The notes: generated from the sequence alone by a model not told the origin. 64,000 nt of DNA from Rhodospirillaceae bacterium (GCA_016712715.1 JADJQM010000001.1:1197001-1261000); one strand, 5' to 3'; numbered from the stretch's first letter, positions 53,421 through 62,568 are shown. A program made the numbers and translations.

Positions 53421-54332
53421 TCAGCTCTCCGCCGCCGGGTCGCCAGCGCTCGGGAGCGTCAGGCCGACATTGCGGGCGTAGACCTTGGCGATCGCAGCGT
53501 CATCCTCGGCCCCCAAGCCCATGCCCACCGCTACCATGTATTGCTGCAGCGTTGCGGCAGTGATTGGGGCCGAAAATCCGGCAGATTTCGCGACGTCCAT
53601 CACGATACCAAGGTCCTTGGGCCAGATGTTGATCTGGCTGCGCGGCGAATAGTCCCCTTCCACTATATGGGGCGCGCGGTTTTCAAGCATCCAGCTGGTA
53701 CCCGCGCATTTGCTGATCACCTCGACGAAGGTCGCGGGCTGAATCCCTTGTGTCATCCCGAAGGTCAGTGCCTCTGCCATCGCGGCGATGTGAACCCCGG
53801 CAAGAAGTTGGTTGACAGCTTTCATTGCCGACCCAGGACCCGCCTCGAAGCCCAGATCGAACACCGTTTGTGCACAGGCGTCCAGCACCGGACGTGCGGC
53901 CTTGAAGGCCTCTGGCCGACCGGCAGCCATGATCGAGAGCGCGCCTTGAGCCGCCCTTGCAGCGCCGCCCGAGATTGGGGCATCAAGGTAATGAACGCCC
54001 GCTGCCGCACAGCGCGCCTCCATCTCGCGGGCAAAGGCTGGAGGCACCGTGGCGCAGGCGATGACCACCGTGCCGGGCGTAAGCGTCGGCACCACACCGT
54101 CCGCCCCGAACAGCACGGCCTCGGTCTGAGCCGCGTTCAGGACGACGACGACCACGGCGTTCAGATCAGTTGGAAGGGCACCGAATTGACCGCCCGCGAC
54201 CGCGAACCTGTTGACAGCGTCGAGGTTGAGGTCAGCGCCCCAAACTTGCTGCCCGGCCCGAAGGCAGGACAGGGCCATGCCATAGCCCATCGAGCCGAGT
54301 CCGATCACCGCCGTCTTGAATTCCATTGTCAT
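53421..54332 (-). CDS. ltnD: L-threonate dehydrogenase-like (beta-hydroxyacid dehydrogenase)
   Basis: A 303-residue NAD(P)-dependent 3-hydroxyacid dehydrogenase. The N-terminus VIGLGSMGYGMALSCLRAGQ is the dinucleotide-binding loop; DAPISGGAARAAQGALSIMA is the substrate loop; MKAVNQLLAGVHIAAMAEAL contains the catalytic lysine. In the tetronate pathway it oxidises threonate or erythronate at C2. The ATG at 54330-54332 overlaps the lactonase-like stop by four bases; a second ATG follows two codons later. Stereospecificity (LtnD or DenD type) cannot be told by eye. Confidence 0.88.
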   Translation of the reverse strand: MTMEFKTAVIGLGSMGYGMALSCLRAGQQVWGADLNLDAVNRFAVAGGQFGALPTDLNAVVVVVLNAAQTEAVLFGADGVVPTLTPGTVVIACATVPPAFAREMEARCAAAGVHYLDAPISGGAARAAQGALSIMAAGRPEAFKAARPVLDACAQTVFDLGFEAGPGSAMKAVNQLLAGVHIAAMAEALTFGMTQGIQPATFVEVISKCAGTSWMLENRAPHIVEGDYSPRSQINIWPKDLGIVMDVAKSAGFSAPITAATLQQYMVAVGMGLGAEDDAAIAKVYARNVGLTLPSAGDPAAES

Positions 54333-55282
54333 GTCCGGGGTCCTTGGTTGCGCAGCCACGTGGCGGCATCGCGTCGGGTGGTGCGCACACGCCAGACCGT
54401 ATCGGAGGCGGTGATGAACATGTCCGTTCTGTCCGGGCCGCCAAAGCACAGGTTAGATGTGGGCGCGGGCAACAGGATCTTGCCAAGGCAGCGACCCTCG
54501 GGCGACAGACAGCGGATGCCGTGCATGGCACTGGTCCAGACATTGCCGTCGTGATCGACGCGCAGCCCATCGGGCACCCCCGGCTCGATCACCGCGAAAA
54601 CCTCGCCGCCGCGCAGGGTGGTGCCGTCCACTTCGAAGACGCGGATATGTTGAGGGAGGTCGTAGTCAATGCCGGGGAAACTCGAGCCGCGAATGGCGCC
54701 TGAATCTGCAACGTAAAGTCTGCGCTCATCCGGCGAAAAGGCCAGCCCGTTGGGTTTGTCGAAATCGGTGGTGACCGCGATCAAGGTGCCGTCCGGCAAC
54801 GCACAATAGACGTAACAGCCGCCGATCTCGCCTTCGGCCAGATAACCTTCGCCGTCAGAATTGATGCCATAGGGCGGGTCGGTGAACCAGATCGACCCAT
54901 CCGAGCGTACGACGACATCATTCGGTGAATTCAGCCGCTTGCCCTGGTAACGGTCGGCAATGATCTCGACCGTCGCAGGGTTTTCGGGGTCAGGGCGGCG
55001 GATCACCCGCCTGCCGCCATGATCGCATGAGACCATCCGGCCTGCGCAGTCCAGCGTGTTGCCATTGGCAAACTCGCTGTTCTCCAGCGTTGCCGAAAGC
55101 TCCGCGTCAGACTCCCACTTACACATCCGCTTTGCAGGGATGTCGTTGAAATACAAAGCCCCGTGCCACCAAACCGGGCCTTCGGCCCAGGTGAACCCTC
55201 TGGCTATGGCCTCTGGCACGGTCGTGGTGTCAATGAGGTCGCGGAACGCGGGTTCATTGACCTCGTAGGATGGGAATGTCAT
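54329..55282 (-). CDS. SMP-30/gluconolactonase family lactonase
   Basis: A 317-residue six-bladed propeller. Metal ligands typical of SMP-30 proteins are visible: Glu in FTWAEGPVWW, Asn in RLNSPNDVVVRSDGS, and Asp in YVADSG after PNGLAFSPDERRL. It would hydrolyse a sugar-acid lactone (for example threono- or erythronolactone) to feed the pathway. I start at the ATG 55280-55282, with AAGGG eight bases upstream. It lies between the transporter and the ltnD gene in the operon. Confidence 0.88.
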   Translation of the reverse strand: MTFPSYEVNEPAFRDLIDTTTVPEAIARGFTWAEGPVWWHGALYFNDIPAKRMCKWESDAELSATLENSEFANGNTLDCAGRMVSCDHGGRRVIRRPDPENPATVEIIADRYQGKRLNSPNDVVVRSDGSIWFTDPPYGINSDGEGYLAEGEIGGCYVYCALPDGTLIAVTTDFDKPNGLAFSPDERRLYVADSGAIRGSSFPGIDYDLPQHIRVFEVDGTTLRGGEVFAVIEPGVPDGLRVDHDGNVWTSAMHGIRCLSPEGRCLGKILLPAPTSNLCFGGPDRTDMFITASDTVWRVRTTRRDAATWLRNQGPRT

Positions 55283-55322
55283 CGGTCGACCCTTGCTCAT
55301 TCTCAAATCCGGCTCGAAGCGG

Positions 55323-56282
55323 TCACTGGCCTTTTGCCTTGCCCCGACGCAGAAGCAACATGCCAAGGATGATCAGGCCAAAGGTGATCTGCCGCACGGC
55401 CTCGGGCATCTGAAGGACGGAAAGGATGGAGGTCAGAAGCGTGATGAACAGCGCGCCGACCACGGTACCGGAATAGCTGCCCTGGCCGCCAAGGATTGAG
55501 GTTCCCCCAAGCACGACCGCCGACAGGACGGGCATCAGATAGGGGTCTCCCATGCCCTGATAGGCTTGGTTGGCATAGCCGACCAGCAGCAGGGAACCGA
55601 CGGCGGTGAAAAGCCCGGCAAGCACGAAGGTCAGCATCGTCAGAAGCCGCACCCGGATGCCCGACAGGTAAACCGCCTTTTCCGAATTGCCTGCCGCCAT
55701 GATGTATTGGCCATACACTGTGCGCCGCAGCAAGACATGCATCAGCACAATCACCACGCACCAGAACCAGAAGGCATTGGGCACGCCCAGGCTGCGCCCC
55801 AGCGCCAGATCGATGGACAGCTCGGGCGCAACGCCGCGAGGCTTGAAACCACCGGTAAAAAAGACGACAGCGCCGACCAGCATCGAGTTCACGGCCAGCG
55901 TCCAGACCATCGACGGCAATCGAAAGATGGCGACTCCGATCCCGTTGATCAGGCCGATCAGCGCCCCAGCCGCCAGACCGGCAGCGATGCCAAGGGCTGC
56001 GACATCCGGGTTTTCGACCCCAGCCACTGTCGTAGCCACCACACCCACCGCCGTTAATGCGGCCGGGACGGACAGGTCGATGTGACCAAGAAAGATCACC
56101 AGCGTCGCACCGGCCGCGATCACGCCCAGATAGGCGGCGATCTGCAACTGTTGCAGCAGGTAGTCGGCAGTCAGAAAGTTCGACGACACACTGCTGCCCA
56201 TGGCCAGCAAGGCCACGCACCCCAGTGCGACAAGGACAATGGCGGTGTCCACATTCCAGCGCTGCGTCAGAGAACGGATCAT
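55323..56282 (-). CDS. Ribose-type ABC transporter permease (second)
   Basis: A 319-residue BPD_transp_2 permease with about 8-10 helices. ATLVIFLGHIDLSVPAALTA and AVVLGGTSILGGQGSYSGTV are the two family hallmarks. I start at 56282 because GAGGG lies six bases upstream, although an ATG at 56294 overlaps the previous permease stop. It pairs with the first permease to form a heterodimeric channel. Confidence 0.9.
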   Translation of the reverse strand: MIRSLTQRWNVDTAIVLVALGCVALLAMGSSVSSNFLTADYLLQQLQIAAYLGVIAAGATLVIFLGHIDLSVPAALTAVGVVATTVAGVENPDVAALGIAAGLAAGALIGLINGIGVAIFRLPSMVWTLAVNSMLVGAVVFFTGGFKPRGVAPELSIDLALGRSLGVPNAFWFWCVVIVLMHVLLRRTVYGQYIMAAGNSEKAVYLSGIRVRLLTMLTFVLAGLFTAVGSLLLVGYANQAYQGMGDPYLMPVLSAVVLGGTSILGGQGSYSGTVVGALFITLLTSILSVLQMPEAVRQITFGLIILGMLLLRRGKAKGQ

Positions 56283-56290
56283 GTTGGCCC

Positions 56291-57245
56291 TCATTGCGAA
56301 AAGAGCTTCAGCCGGTTGCGCACCCGCAGAAGGCCAAGCGACCCCAGCACCACCGCCGCTGCCAGCACGAAGCCTTCGATAAACGGCTGGGCCAAGGGTG
56401 GCAGGCCACTGAAGAACATGACGGCGGCCACGGTCTTCAACAGCAGGGCTCCGATCACGACCCCCATGCTTTGCCGACGCCTCCGGCCAGCGACACTCCA
56501 CCAAGAACAATCGCGGCGATCGAGTTCAGCGTATAGTTCGGGCCTACCCCCGCATCGCCCGTCAGGGTGACCATCGCGAGGTAATAGCCGCAAAGCGCCG
56601 CACACAACCCGCCCAGTCCATGTGCGATGATGCGCACCGGATCAGGGAAATGCCCGTCAGTGCCGCCGAGTGTTCCGACGAACCCACGCCCTGCGCCTCG
56701 AGCCCGAAGGCGGTGCGGCGCATGATCAGGCTGAACGCCACTCCGGCCAAAAGTATCAGGATCAGCGAGGTCGGAACCAGACCGACGGCATAGCTGAAGG
56801 CATCCGACAGCCCCTCGTTCACCGCACCGCCGGGCGTAGGACGCAGAGCAAGTGCCACGCCGGAGAAGACGGCGCCCGTGGCCAAGGTGGCGATGATCGG
56901 CGGTATTCGCCCCAAGGTAACGACCAGACCGTTGATCAGTCCGCAGGCAAGCCCAGTTGCCAGAACTGCAAACGTGCCGAACACCAGCGAAACCCCCTCA
57001 CCGGCCAGGACATAAGAGGCGATGACGTTGCTGAGTGCCACCATTGCCCCGACCGACAGATCGATCCCGCGGACCATCACGACAAAGAACTGCGCGAAAG
57101 CGGCAAAGACCAGAAGCACGCTCTGGTTCGACCAGATCGTCAGCACACGAGTAGAAAAGCCCCGCGGATGGCTGGAGAAATAGACCACCAGCAGGATGGC
57201 CAGCGCCACCGCCGGGATCAGCACCCGAAGATCAATCCGCTTCAT
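56291..57245 (-). pseudogene. Ribose-type ABC transporter permease (first), two frameshifts
   Basis: The start MKRIDLRVLIPAVALAILLV overlaps the ATPase stop (ATGA at 57242-57245). The first frame covers FVVMVRGIDLSVGAMVALSN through HSAALTGISLI; near 56636-56642 one C is missing, and the correct continuation is VRIIAHGLGGLCAALCGYYL and IAAIVLGGVSLAGGVGKA. At about 56460-56465 one G/C is missing again, and the end (GVVIGALLLKTVAAVMFFSG ... RVRNRLKLFSQ) lies in a third frame. Both breaks are in homopolymers, so assembly error is a strong alternative to a true pseudogene. Confidence 0.8.
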
Positions 57246-58768
57246 GCGACTTCTCCTGTGGTGTGATCCGAAGCAAGCCCCATGGCGGCAGAAATCAGCA
57301 TCTCGGGCGTCAGGCTCTCGCCGGAAAGCTGACGGGCAATCCGACCTTGGTAGAACACCGCCACACGGTGGCACAGATGGACAAGTTCTTCGTAATCGGT
57401 CGATTGCAACACGATGGCCATGCCCTCGGCTGCAAGCTCGGCCAGCAGAGTGTAGATCTGTGCCTTGGTCTTGACGTCGATCCCACGCGTAGGGTCCAGA
57501 AGCAACAAGCAGCGCGGCGACAGGACCAGCCATTTCGCGAGCAGTACCTTTTGCTGGTTGCCGCCCGACAGGGTTGCAACCGCGTCGTCCATCTTGCCAT
57601 AGGCCAGTTCCAGTCGGTCAAGGATGGCCGCGATCCGCGCCTGGTCGCCCGGATCGAGTTCGGGGCCCAGCCTGCTGCCGAGGGCAGCGAGGCGCAGGTT
57701 ATCTGAGATTGACAGCCCCGGGATCAGGCCTTCGGTTTTGCGATCCTCCGGGATGAAGGCAAGGCAGATCTCGCGGGACTTCGATCGTGCGGGATTTCGA
57801 CCGGAATAGATCTTTCCGTCGATCTGCACCTCACCGGACACGCGCGACAACAGGCCGAAGATGGCCTCAAGCACACGTTGTTGCCCCTGCCCATCAAGCC
57901 CGCCCAGACCAAAGATCTCGCCGGGCAGGACATCGAAGCTGACGTCGTGCAGTTCATTTTCCCAGCCAACCTGCGACAGGCTCAGAAGCGGCGGCGTGTC
58001 AGACGCGGGCAAAGGCGGGGGCGGCGGGAAAAGACGCTCTAGCGACTGCCCGATCATCAGCGACACGATGTCCCCATGATCAATCGTACCCGCTGGAAAG
58101 GTCCGGATATGTGCGCCGTTTCGAAAGACCGAAATGACGTCGGCAAGCGCATGAACCTCGTGGAAACGGTGTGATATGAACAAGATACCGCAGCCTTCCT
58201 CGCGCAGCTCACGGATGACGGCAAAGACCCGCTCGACCGCGTCGGCACCAAGGGCAGACGTAGCCTCGTCAAGGATAAGAAGGCGCGGCTTTTGATACAG
58301 AGCCTTGGCAATCTCGACCAGTTGGCGTTCAGCCAGGGTCAGTTCTGACACGGTCCGGTCAAGCGCGATGTGGTCTGCCCCGATCCTGTGCAGACATGCG
58401 CGGGCCTCGTCATAGGCGCTGCGTTGCATCACGCCCATTCGGGTCTGTGGCCGGGCCAGCACGATGTTGTCGCCCACGCTGAGCGCTGGCATCAATGAAA
58501 GTTCCTGAAAGATGCAGACAATTCCGCGCTGCGATGCATCACGCGGGCCCTGTAGTGCTACGGTCTGCCCGTCCACCGCCATCGCGCCGCTTGTGGGTCT
58601 GATGACTCCGGTCAGAAGTTTCATCATGGTCGATTTCCCGGCACCATTTTCACCGAGGATGGCGTGGATCTCGCCTGGATTGCAGGCCAGCGTCACCGCG
58701 CGAAGGGCTTGAACCGGCCCATAGGATTTCGATGCGTCGCGCAATTCGACGATGGGCAGGCTCTGCAT
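57242..58768 (-). CDS. Ribose-type ABC transporter ATP-binding protein (RbsA/MglA-like)
   Basis: A 508-residue protein with two ABC domains. Domain 1 has Walker A ILGENGAGKSTMMKLLTG and signature VSELTLAERQLVEIAKAL with ILDEATSALG. Domain 2 has the degenerate Walker A GLGGLDGQGQQRVLEAIFG and signature VATLSGGNQQKVLLAKWL with LLLLDPTRGIDVKTK, the usual asymmetry of this family. I start at the ATG 58766-58768, with GGAAG six bases upstream. It energises import of the sugar acid. Confidence 0.93.
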   Translation of the reverse strand: MQSLPIVELRDASKSYGPVQALRAVTLACNPGEIHAILGENGAGKSTMMKLLTGVIRPTSGAMAVDGQTVALQGPRDASQRGIVCIFQELSLMPALSVGDNIVLARPQTRMGVMQRSAYDEARACLHRIGADHIALDRTVSELTLAERQLVEIAKALYQKPRLLILDEATSALGADAVERVFAVIRELREEGCGILFISHRFHEVHALADVISVFRNGAHIRTFPAGTIDHGDIVSLMIGQSLERLFPPPPPLPASDTPPLLSLSQVGWENELHDVSFDVLPGEIFGLGGLDGQGQQRVLEAIFGLLSRVSGEVQIDGKIYSGRNPARSKSREICLAFIPEDRKTEGLIPGLSISDNLRLAALGSRLGPELDPGDQARIAAILDRLELAYGKMDDAVATLSGGNQQKVLLAKWLVLSPRCLLLLDPTRGIDVKTKAQIYTLLAELAAEGMAIVLQSTDYEELVHLCHRVAVFYQGRIARQLSGESLTPEMLISAAMGLASDHTTGEVA

Positions 58769-58823
58769 GGCATTCTTCCCGATTGCGGGGTGACCCGAAG
58801 GCCACCCCGCAAGATTGAAGGGA

Positions 58824-59939
58824 TCAGAGGTTGTCCGGCGACTGGCCAAGCAGCTCTTCGGGCGTAAAGACCGGGAAGCAGTTCGGATAGCCCGTGGTGG
58901 TATAGAACGTATCGGGCAGCTCGGGGAAGTAATCGGTCCCTTCGACCAGTTCCGCGTTGGCCTTCTGCGGGATCGGCAGATAGACCATTTGCGGCAGGGC
59001 ATTCCCTTCCAGAAGTGCAACAGCGGCCTCAAGTGCCACGGCCGACATCACAGGCGCCTGCGCAGCGGTGACCCCCGGATATCCGCCTTCGGCAATCATC
59101 TTGCGCGCTCCGTTACCCGCGTCGCCGCCCACCGGAACCACCGGATGACCGGCGTTCTTCATCGCATTCAGAGCGCCGATCGTGCCTTCCTGCACCATGA
59201 CACCATCAAAGTTGCCATGCGTCGCAATGGCATCCGCGACGACCTTCTGGACGGTGCCGGCATCCCAGTTGCCCACGACCTGTACGACCTCCAGCCCTGG
59301 ATTTGCATCGAGGACCGACCGCATTCCCAGATGGTTGTCGCGATCGGTGGCATTGCCGGGCAGGCCAGATACTTCCAGCACCTTGCCTGTTGCAGCGCCC
59401 TTTGCGGCGATGATCGCATCGACAACGGCCTGCGCCTTCAGGCGGCCAAGTTCGAACTGGTTCTCGTTGACCTGCACGATCGCATCGGTGTCCAGAACGT
59501 TGTCAAACGGCACCAGTACCGTGCCGGCATCTTCGGCGCGCTTGATGACTGAATTGAACGCAGTGGGGTTGACGGCGATGATGACGATGGCGTCGTAACC
59601 GGCCGCGATATAGTTGTCGATCGCCGCGATCTGGGCCGCGCTGTCGTTGCCGACAGACACCACCGTGAATTCTCCCAATTTGCCGGCGTTCTCAGGCCGT
59701 GCCGCCCAGGCCTTGGCACCCTGGATCGCGGTCACGCGCCAGTCATTGCCGGCAAAGCCGTTCACGAAGGCCACGCGGAACGGTCCTTCCCGCTTTTCAT
59801 AATGGATTACTTTCGAAACGTCAGGCGCCGCCGAAAAGCACTCCGGACGGTAGGTGTCCTTCGCAAGAGCCGGACCTGCCAGCGTCGAGAGTGCAAGAAA
59901 ACTTACGGCCAGCGCGCGGCTGGCAGCGGATAAAAGCAT
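58824..59939 (-). CDS. Ribose-type ABC transporter substrate-binding protein
   Basis: A 371-residue periplasmic binding protein (Peripla_BP_4). The start MLLSAASRALAVSFLALSTL with cleavage near GPALA gives a Sec signal, and GGAGGAG precedes the ATG. The two-lobed domain has AQIAAIDNYIAAGYDAIVII and VVPVGGDAGNGARKMIAEGG. It is the first gene of the tetronate operon; the LacI-type operator-like sites lie just upstream. The ligand is most likely a four-carbon sugar acid or lactone, inferred from the operon. Confidence 0.92.
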   Translation of the reverse strand: MLLSAASRALAVSFLALSTLAGPALAKDTYRPECFSAAPDVSKVIHYEKREGPFRVAFVNGFAGNDWRVTAIQGAKAWAARPENAGKLGEFTVVSVGNDSAAQIAAIDNYIAAGYDAIVIIAVNPTAFNSVIKRAEDAGTVLVPFDNVLDTDAIVQVNENQFELGRLKAQAVVDAIIAAKGAATGKVLEVSGLPGNATDRDNHLGMRSVLDANPGLEVVQVVGNWDAGTVQKVVADAIATHGNFDGVMVQEGTIGALNAMKNAGHPVVPVGGDAGNGARKMIAEGGYPGVTAAQAPVMSAVALEAAVALLEGNALPQMVYLPIPQKANAELVEGTDYFPELPDTFYTTTGYPNCFPVFTPEELLGQSPDNL

Positions 59940-59967
59940 TGATTTCTCCTCCCAGAATGGTGCGCTG

Positions 59968-59988
59968 GCGTTAATGCTAACGCTACCA
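59968..59988. promoter_or_regulatory. Operator-like site for the LacI regulator (O1)
   Basis: GCGTTA-ATGC-TAACGC (59968-59983) is a perfect palindrome, continuing to TAACGCTACCA. Its reverse complement TGGTAGCGTTAGCA matches the second site at 60032-60045 in 12 of 14 positions. It lies 29 bp upstream of the binding-protein start codon. Confidence 0.55.
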
Positions 59989-60031
59989 TAAGCATGATTT
60001 GCACAGGACCTATCTAAAGACAAGCAGTTTG

Positions 60032-60045
60032 TGGTAGCGTTGTCA
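60032..60045. promoter_or_regulatory. Operator-like site for the LacI regulator (O2)
   Basis: TGGTAGCGTTGTCA is in inverted orientation to O1, centred about 60 bp away, and lies 44 bp before the LacI start. Two such sites in the divergent gap fit repression of the transporter operon with autoregulation. Confidence 0.5.
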
Positions 60046-60088
60046 TAGTGAAGTTGGAAGCCTTGGGGCAGCGTTCGGGAGGAACGGG

Positions 60089-61090
60089 ATGGTGAACGGA
60101 AATGCGACCTTGGCCGACGTGGCAAGTCTTGCCGGGGTCAGCATTATCACGGTGTCACGAGTGGTCCGGAACCTGGGTCCGATATCCGAACGCACACGTC
60201 AGAAGGTTATCTCGGCGATCTCTGAACTGGACTATGTCCCGAACAGAGCTGCGGGAATGCTGGCTTCGGCCGGGTCGAACCTGGTCGCAGTCCTGCTGCC
60301 CTCGCTGTCCAACATCGTGTTCCCTGAGGTGATGCGCGGCATCACGGAGGGCCTTCGGGGGACCGGCCATCAGCCGCTTATCGGCGTGACCGACTACGAT
60401 CCCAAGCAGGAAGAAGCCCTGCTGACCTCCTTCATGTCCTGGCGGCCTGTGGCTGTCATCACCACAGGATTTGAACATACCGAAACCACACGCCGGATTC
60501 TGTCCAGTGGCAGGGTCCGGGTAGCAGAACTGATGGACATTGATTCGCAGCCGATAGACCTGGCAGTCGGGCTGTCGCACCGCAGTGCAGGCCAGGTCAC
60601 CGCGCGCCACCTTTCGGACCTCGGCTACCGCCGCTTTGGTTATGTCGGGCATGATTGGACGGCCGACCGGCGCGCGCGCCTACGCTACGAAGGGCTGGTT
60701 GAAGGGCTTGCAGAGCGGGACCTGTCAATCGTGGCCGAAACGTTAAGTCCTGGAGCTAGCTCGACAGAAGCGGGCAAGACGGCGCTCGCGACCTTGCTTG
60801 CCAAAGGAGCCGCACCGGATGTGGTGGTGTTCTCGAACGACGACATGGCAGTCGGGGGCTATTTTCACTGCCTTGCAACGGGGATCGAAGTGAAGCGCGA
60901 CCTGGCACTGTTTGGCTTTAACGGGCTGGAAATCGGACAATGCATGCCGGCTCCGCTATCGACCCTGCGGTCAAACCGGTTTCTGATCGGAAAGCAGGCG
61001 GTGGAAGTTCTCTTGTCGTCAGCTAAGCAACCAGGAGAGACGCAAACTATCGACACCGGCTTTGAAATCATTGCCGGCAAGACTGCCTGA
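60089..61090 (+). CDS. LacI-family regulator (GntR-like)
   Basis: A 333-residue regulator. The HTH (residues about 6-55) reads ATLADVASLAGVSIITVSRV and the hinge DYVPNRAAGMLAS. The sugar-binding domain (about 62-330) is complete (SNLVAVLLPSLSNIVFPEVM; GYRRFGYVGH; VVVFSNDDMAVGGYF). A GGGAGGAAC ribosome site precedes the ATG. Divergent from the tetronate operon, it most likely represses it in the absence of a pathway intermediate. Confidence 0.92.
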   Translation: MVNGNATLADVASLAGVSIITVSRVVRNLGPISERTRQKVISAISELDYVPNRAAGMLASAGSNLVAVLLPSLSNIVFPEVMRGITEGLRGTGHQPLIGVTDYDPKQEEALLTSFMSWRPVAVITTGFEHTETTRRILSSGRVRVAELMDIDSQPIDLAVGLSHRSAGQVTARHLSDLGYRRFGYVGHDWTADRRARLRYEGLVEGLAERDLSIVAETLSPGASSTEAGKTALATLLAKGAAPDVVVFSNDDMAVGGYFHCLATGIEVKRDLALFGFNGLEIGQCMPAPLSTLRSNRFLIGKQAVEVLLSSAKQPGETQTIDTGFEIIAGKTA

Positions 61091-61290
61091 CGCCATCAGA
61101 ACGAAGTTGCCGGACGGATCAGATCGCACTCCCGCGTCTGCGAGGGCGCGCCGAACATCGGCGCCTTTCCCGTCGCCCTCCATGGCAACACGGCATCGGC
61201 CAAGATCGGCTTACTTCCTGAAGGAACCGAGTTTCCGGTGCCTGCCCTCGCCGTCAATGATCGCGCCATCTTGCACGAACGACCCCGGTC

Positions 61291-61869
61291 GTGCCTCTTC
61301 CATCGCCCGCCCCGATCCAAGCTCCCAACGCGACTTGGGCCAGCCTCCCCCTGTCGCTGATTGGTGTCTGGCTTGTCATTGGCAAGGATGCGGGCCTGCC
61401 GATTCCCCAGAACATGGGCGACTGGCTGGCGCTCCTGGCCGGCGTGATGTTCGTTGCCGGTGCCGCGAGGATACAGGTCTCGCGTGTTGAAGGCGTATTC
61501 CCCATGATGTTCTCCTACTCCCTCTATGGCGGGATCTTTGGAGCCGTCCAGATGCTCTTGCTGAGCGCGGAAGTTGGGCCTCCGCCCATGTTGGGAACCT
61601 GGATGAACCTTGCGCCTTGGATCGTGCTTCGGTGTCTCGGTTTCCTTCTGCCTACGAACGCGATCATCACCTGGTCTCCCAAACATCTTGGCGCTGGCCT
61701 GTTCAGCATTCTCATCCTGGCGGAGCTCATATTCGGGACGGTCAGCGCTGCGATCTGGGCCAACGAGCCTTTTGGCTGGCATGAGGTCGCTGGCTGCCTG
61801 CTCATTCTCACGGCAGGAGTGACCGAGGTCGTCTTGGCGCCCCGCACAATCAAGCAAGGGAGGCCCTGA
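61291..61869 (+). pseudogene. C-terminal part of a DMT/EamA-family transporter
   Basis: The frame contains four to five hydrophobic helices (ASLPLSLIGVWLVIGKDAGL, GDWLALLAGVMFVAGAARIQ, AGLFSILILAELIFGTVSAA, VAGCLLILTAGVTEVVLA), the second EamA repeat of a roughly 300-residue permease. The first half is missing and no start codon is convincing. Just upstream (61130-61290) another frame reads GAPNIGAFPVALHGNTASAK and LLPEGTEFPVPALAV, a fragment of an unidentified protein. The junction marks the edge of the tetronate region. Confidence 0.65.
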
Positions 61870-61977
61870 TCACGGCGTTACTCATCGTGATCGGCTACGA
61901 TGATTGACCACTGGACTGAGGTATTGTCAGTTCGATTGATGCACGAGGTTGGAACCGCTTTCAGTCCCAGAGAACGT

Positions 61978-62004
61978 CGAAATCCAGTTCCCTTCGCTCC
62001 GCCA
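61978..62004 (+). other. tRNA 3'-end-like sequence, possible attachment site
   Basis: CGAAATCCAGTTCCCTTCGC then TCCGCCA resembles the T-loop and acceptor end of a Ser-type tRNA, including the encoded CCA. The rest of a tRNA is absent. It is followed by GGGACAATTTGGGACAAAA, a context often seen between an att core and an integrase gene. It may be an attL/attR scar. Confidence 0.4.
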
Positions 62005-62107
62005 TCGAACCGCTTTAAACAGCCGCTTTCCTCATACTTTGTAAATCATTTGTCCTTAGGGCCGCAGGCCGATTCTCGGGACAATTTGGGACAAAAAGAA
62101 TCGAGGA

Positions 62108-62353
62108 ATGGCCAAGCGAAAGTTGCCTCCAGGGGTTTCGTACCGGGGCAAAACCAAAGACGGGCAAGACAAGCACCAAGGGAAAGTCCGCGCCAAGGGC
62201 TACAAGCTCAACATGCTTTTCATCGGGCCAGAATCTGATCTCGAAGCTGGCGAGTGGGTTGCTCAGCTCCGTGGCGATGTGAAATGGATGGCCCCTGATG
62301 ACCCGGCAAAAGCGGATGACGACGGCGAAGGCGGCTTCGACCCCAAAAATTAG
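62108..62353 (+). CDS. Small protein resembling an integrase N-terminus
   Basis: An 81-residue protein starting MAKRKLPPGVSYRGKTKDGQ. The LPPGVSYRG motif is common at the N-terminus of phage-type tyrosine integrases that bind arm sites, but no core-binding or catalytic domain follows; instead the frame ends in an acidic tail (DDPAKADDDGEGGFDPKN). It may be an intact small mobile-element protein or a truncated integrase. It is 11 bases after GAATCGAGGA, a usable ribosome site. Confidence 0.45.
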   Translation: MAKRKLPPGVSYRGKTKDGQDKHQGKVRAKGYKLNMLFIGPESDLEAGEWVAQLRGDVKWMAPDDPAKADDDGEGGFDPKN

Positions 62354-62361
62354 GTGCCTGA

Positions 62362-62568
62362 GTGACCAGTACCAGCAATGCGAAGCTATCTGCTCCTAGC
62401 TTCGCTAAAGAGCTGTCGGCGCTCGCCCTCCTCTTCCTTCTCGCCCTCGCCTGCCCCGCCCTGGCTGCCCAGGTCCACATCATTGGCATTCCCGGAATCA
62501 CGGACGGCGACACTATCCGAGTCGGCAAATCCAAAATCCGCTTGTTCGGCCTCGATGCCCCCGAAAGT
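62362..62568 (+). pseudogene. Thermonuclease (SNase-like) N-terminal fragment
   Basis: A GTG-started frame with a signal-like segment (ALALLFLLALACPALAAQ) followed by IPGITDGDTIRVGKSKIRLF and GLDAPES, the start of the staphylococcal nuclease fold (DGDT and RLFGLDAPE). At the codon after PES the palindromic element 62569-62754 begins, and the catalytic Arg/Glu part is missing. Confidence 0.8.
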
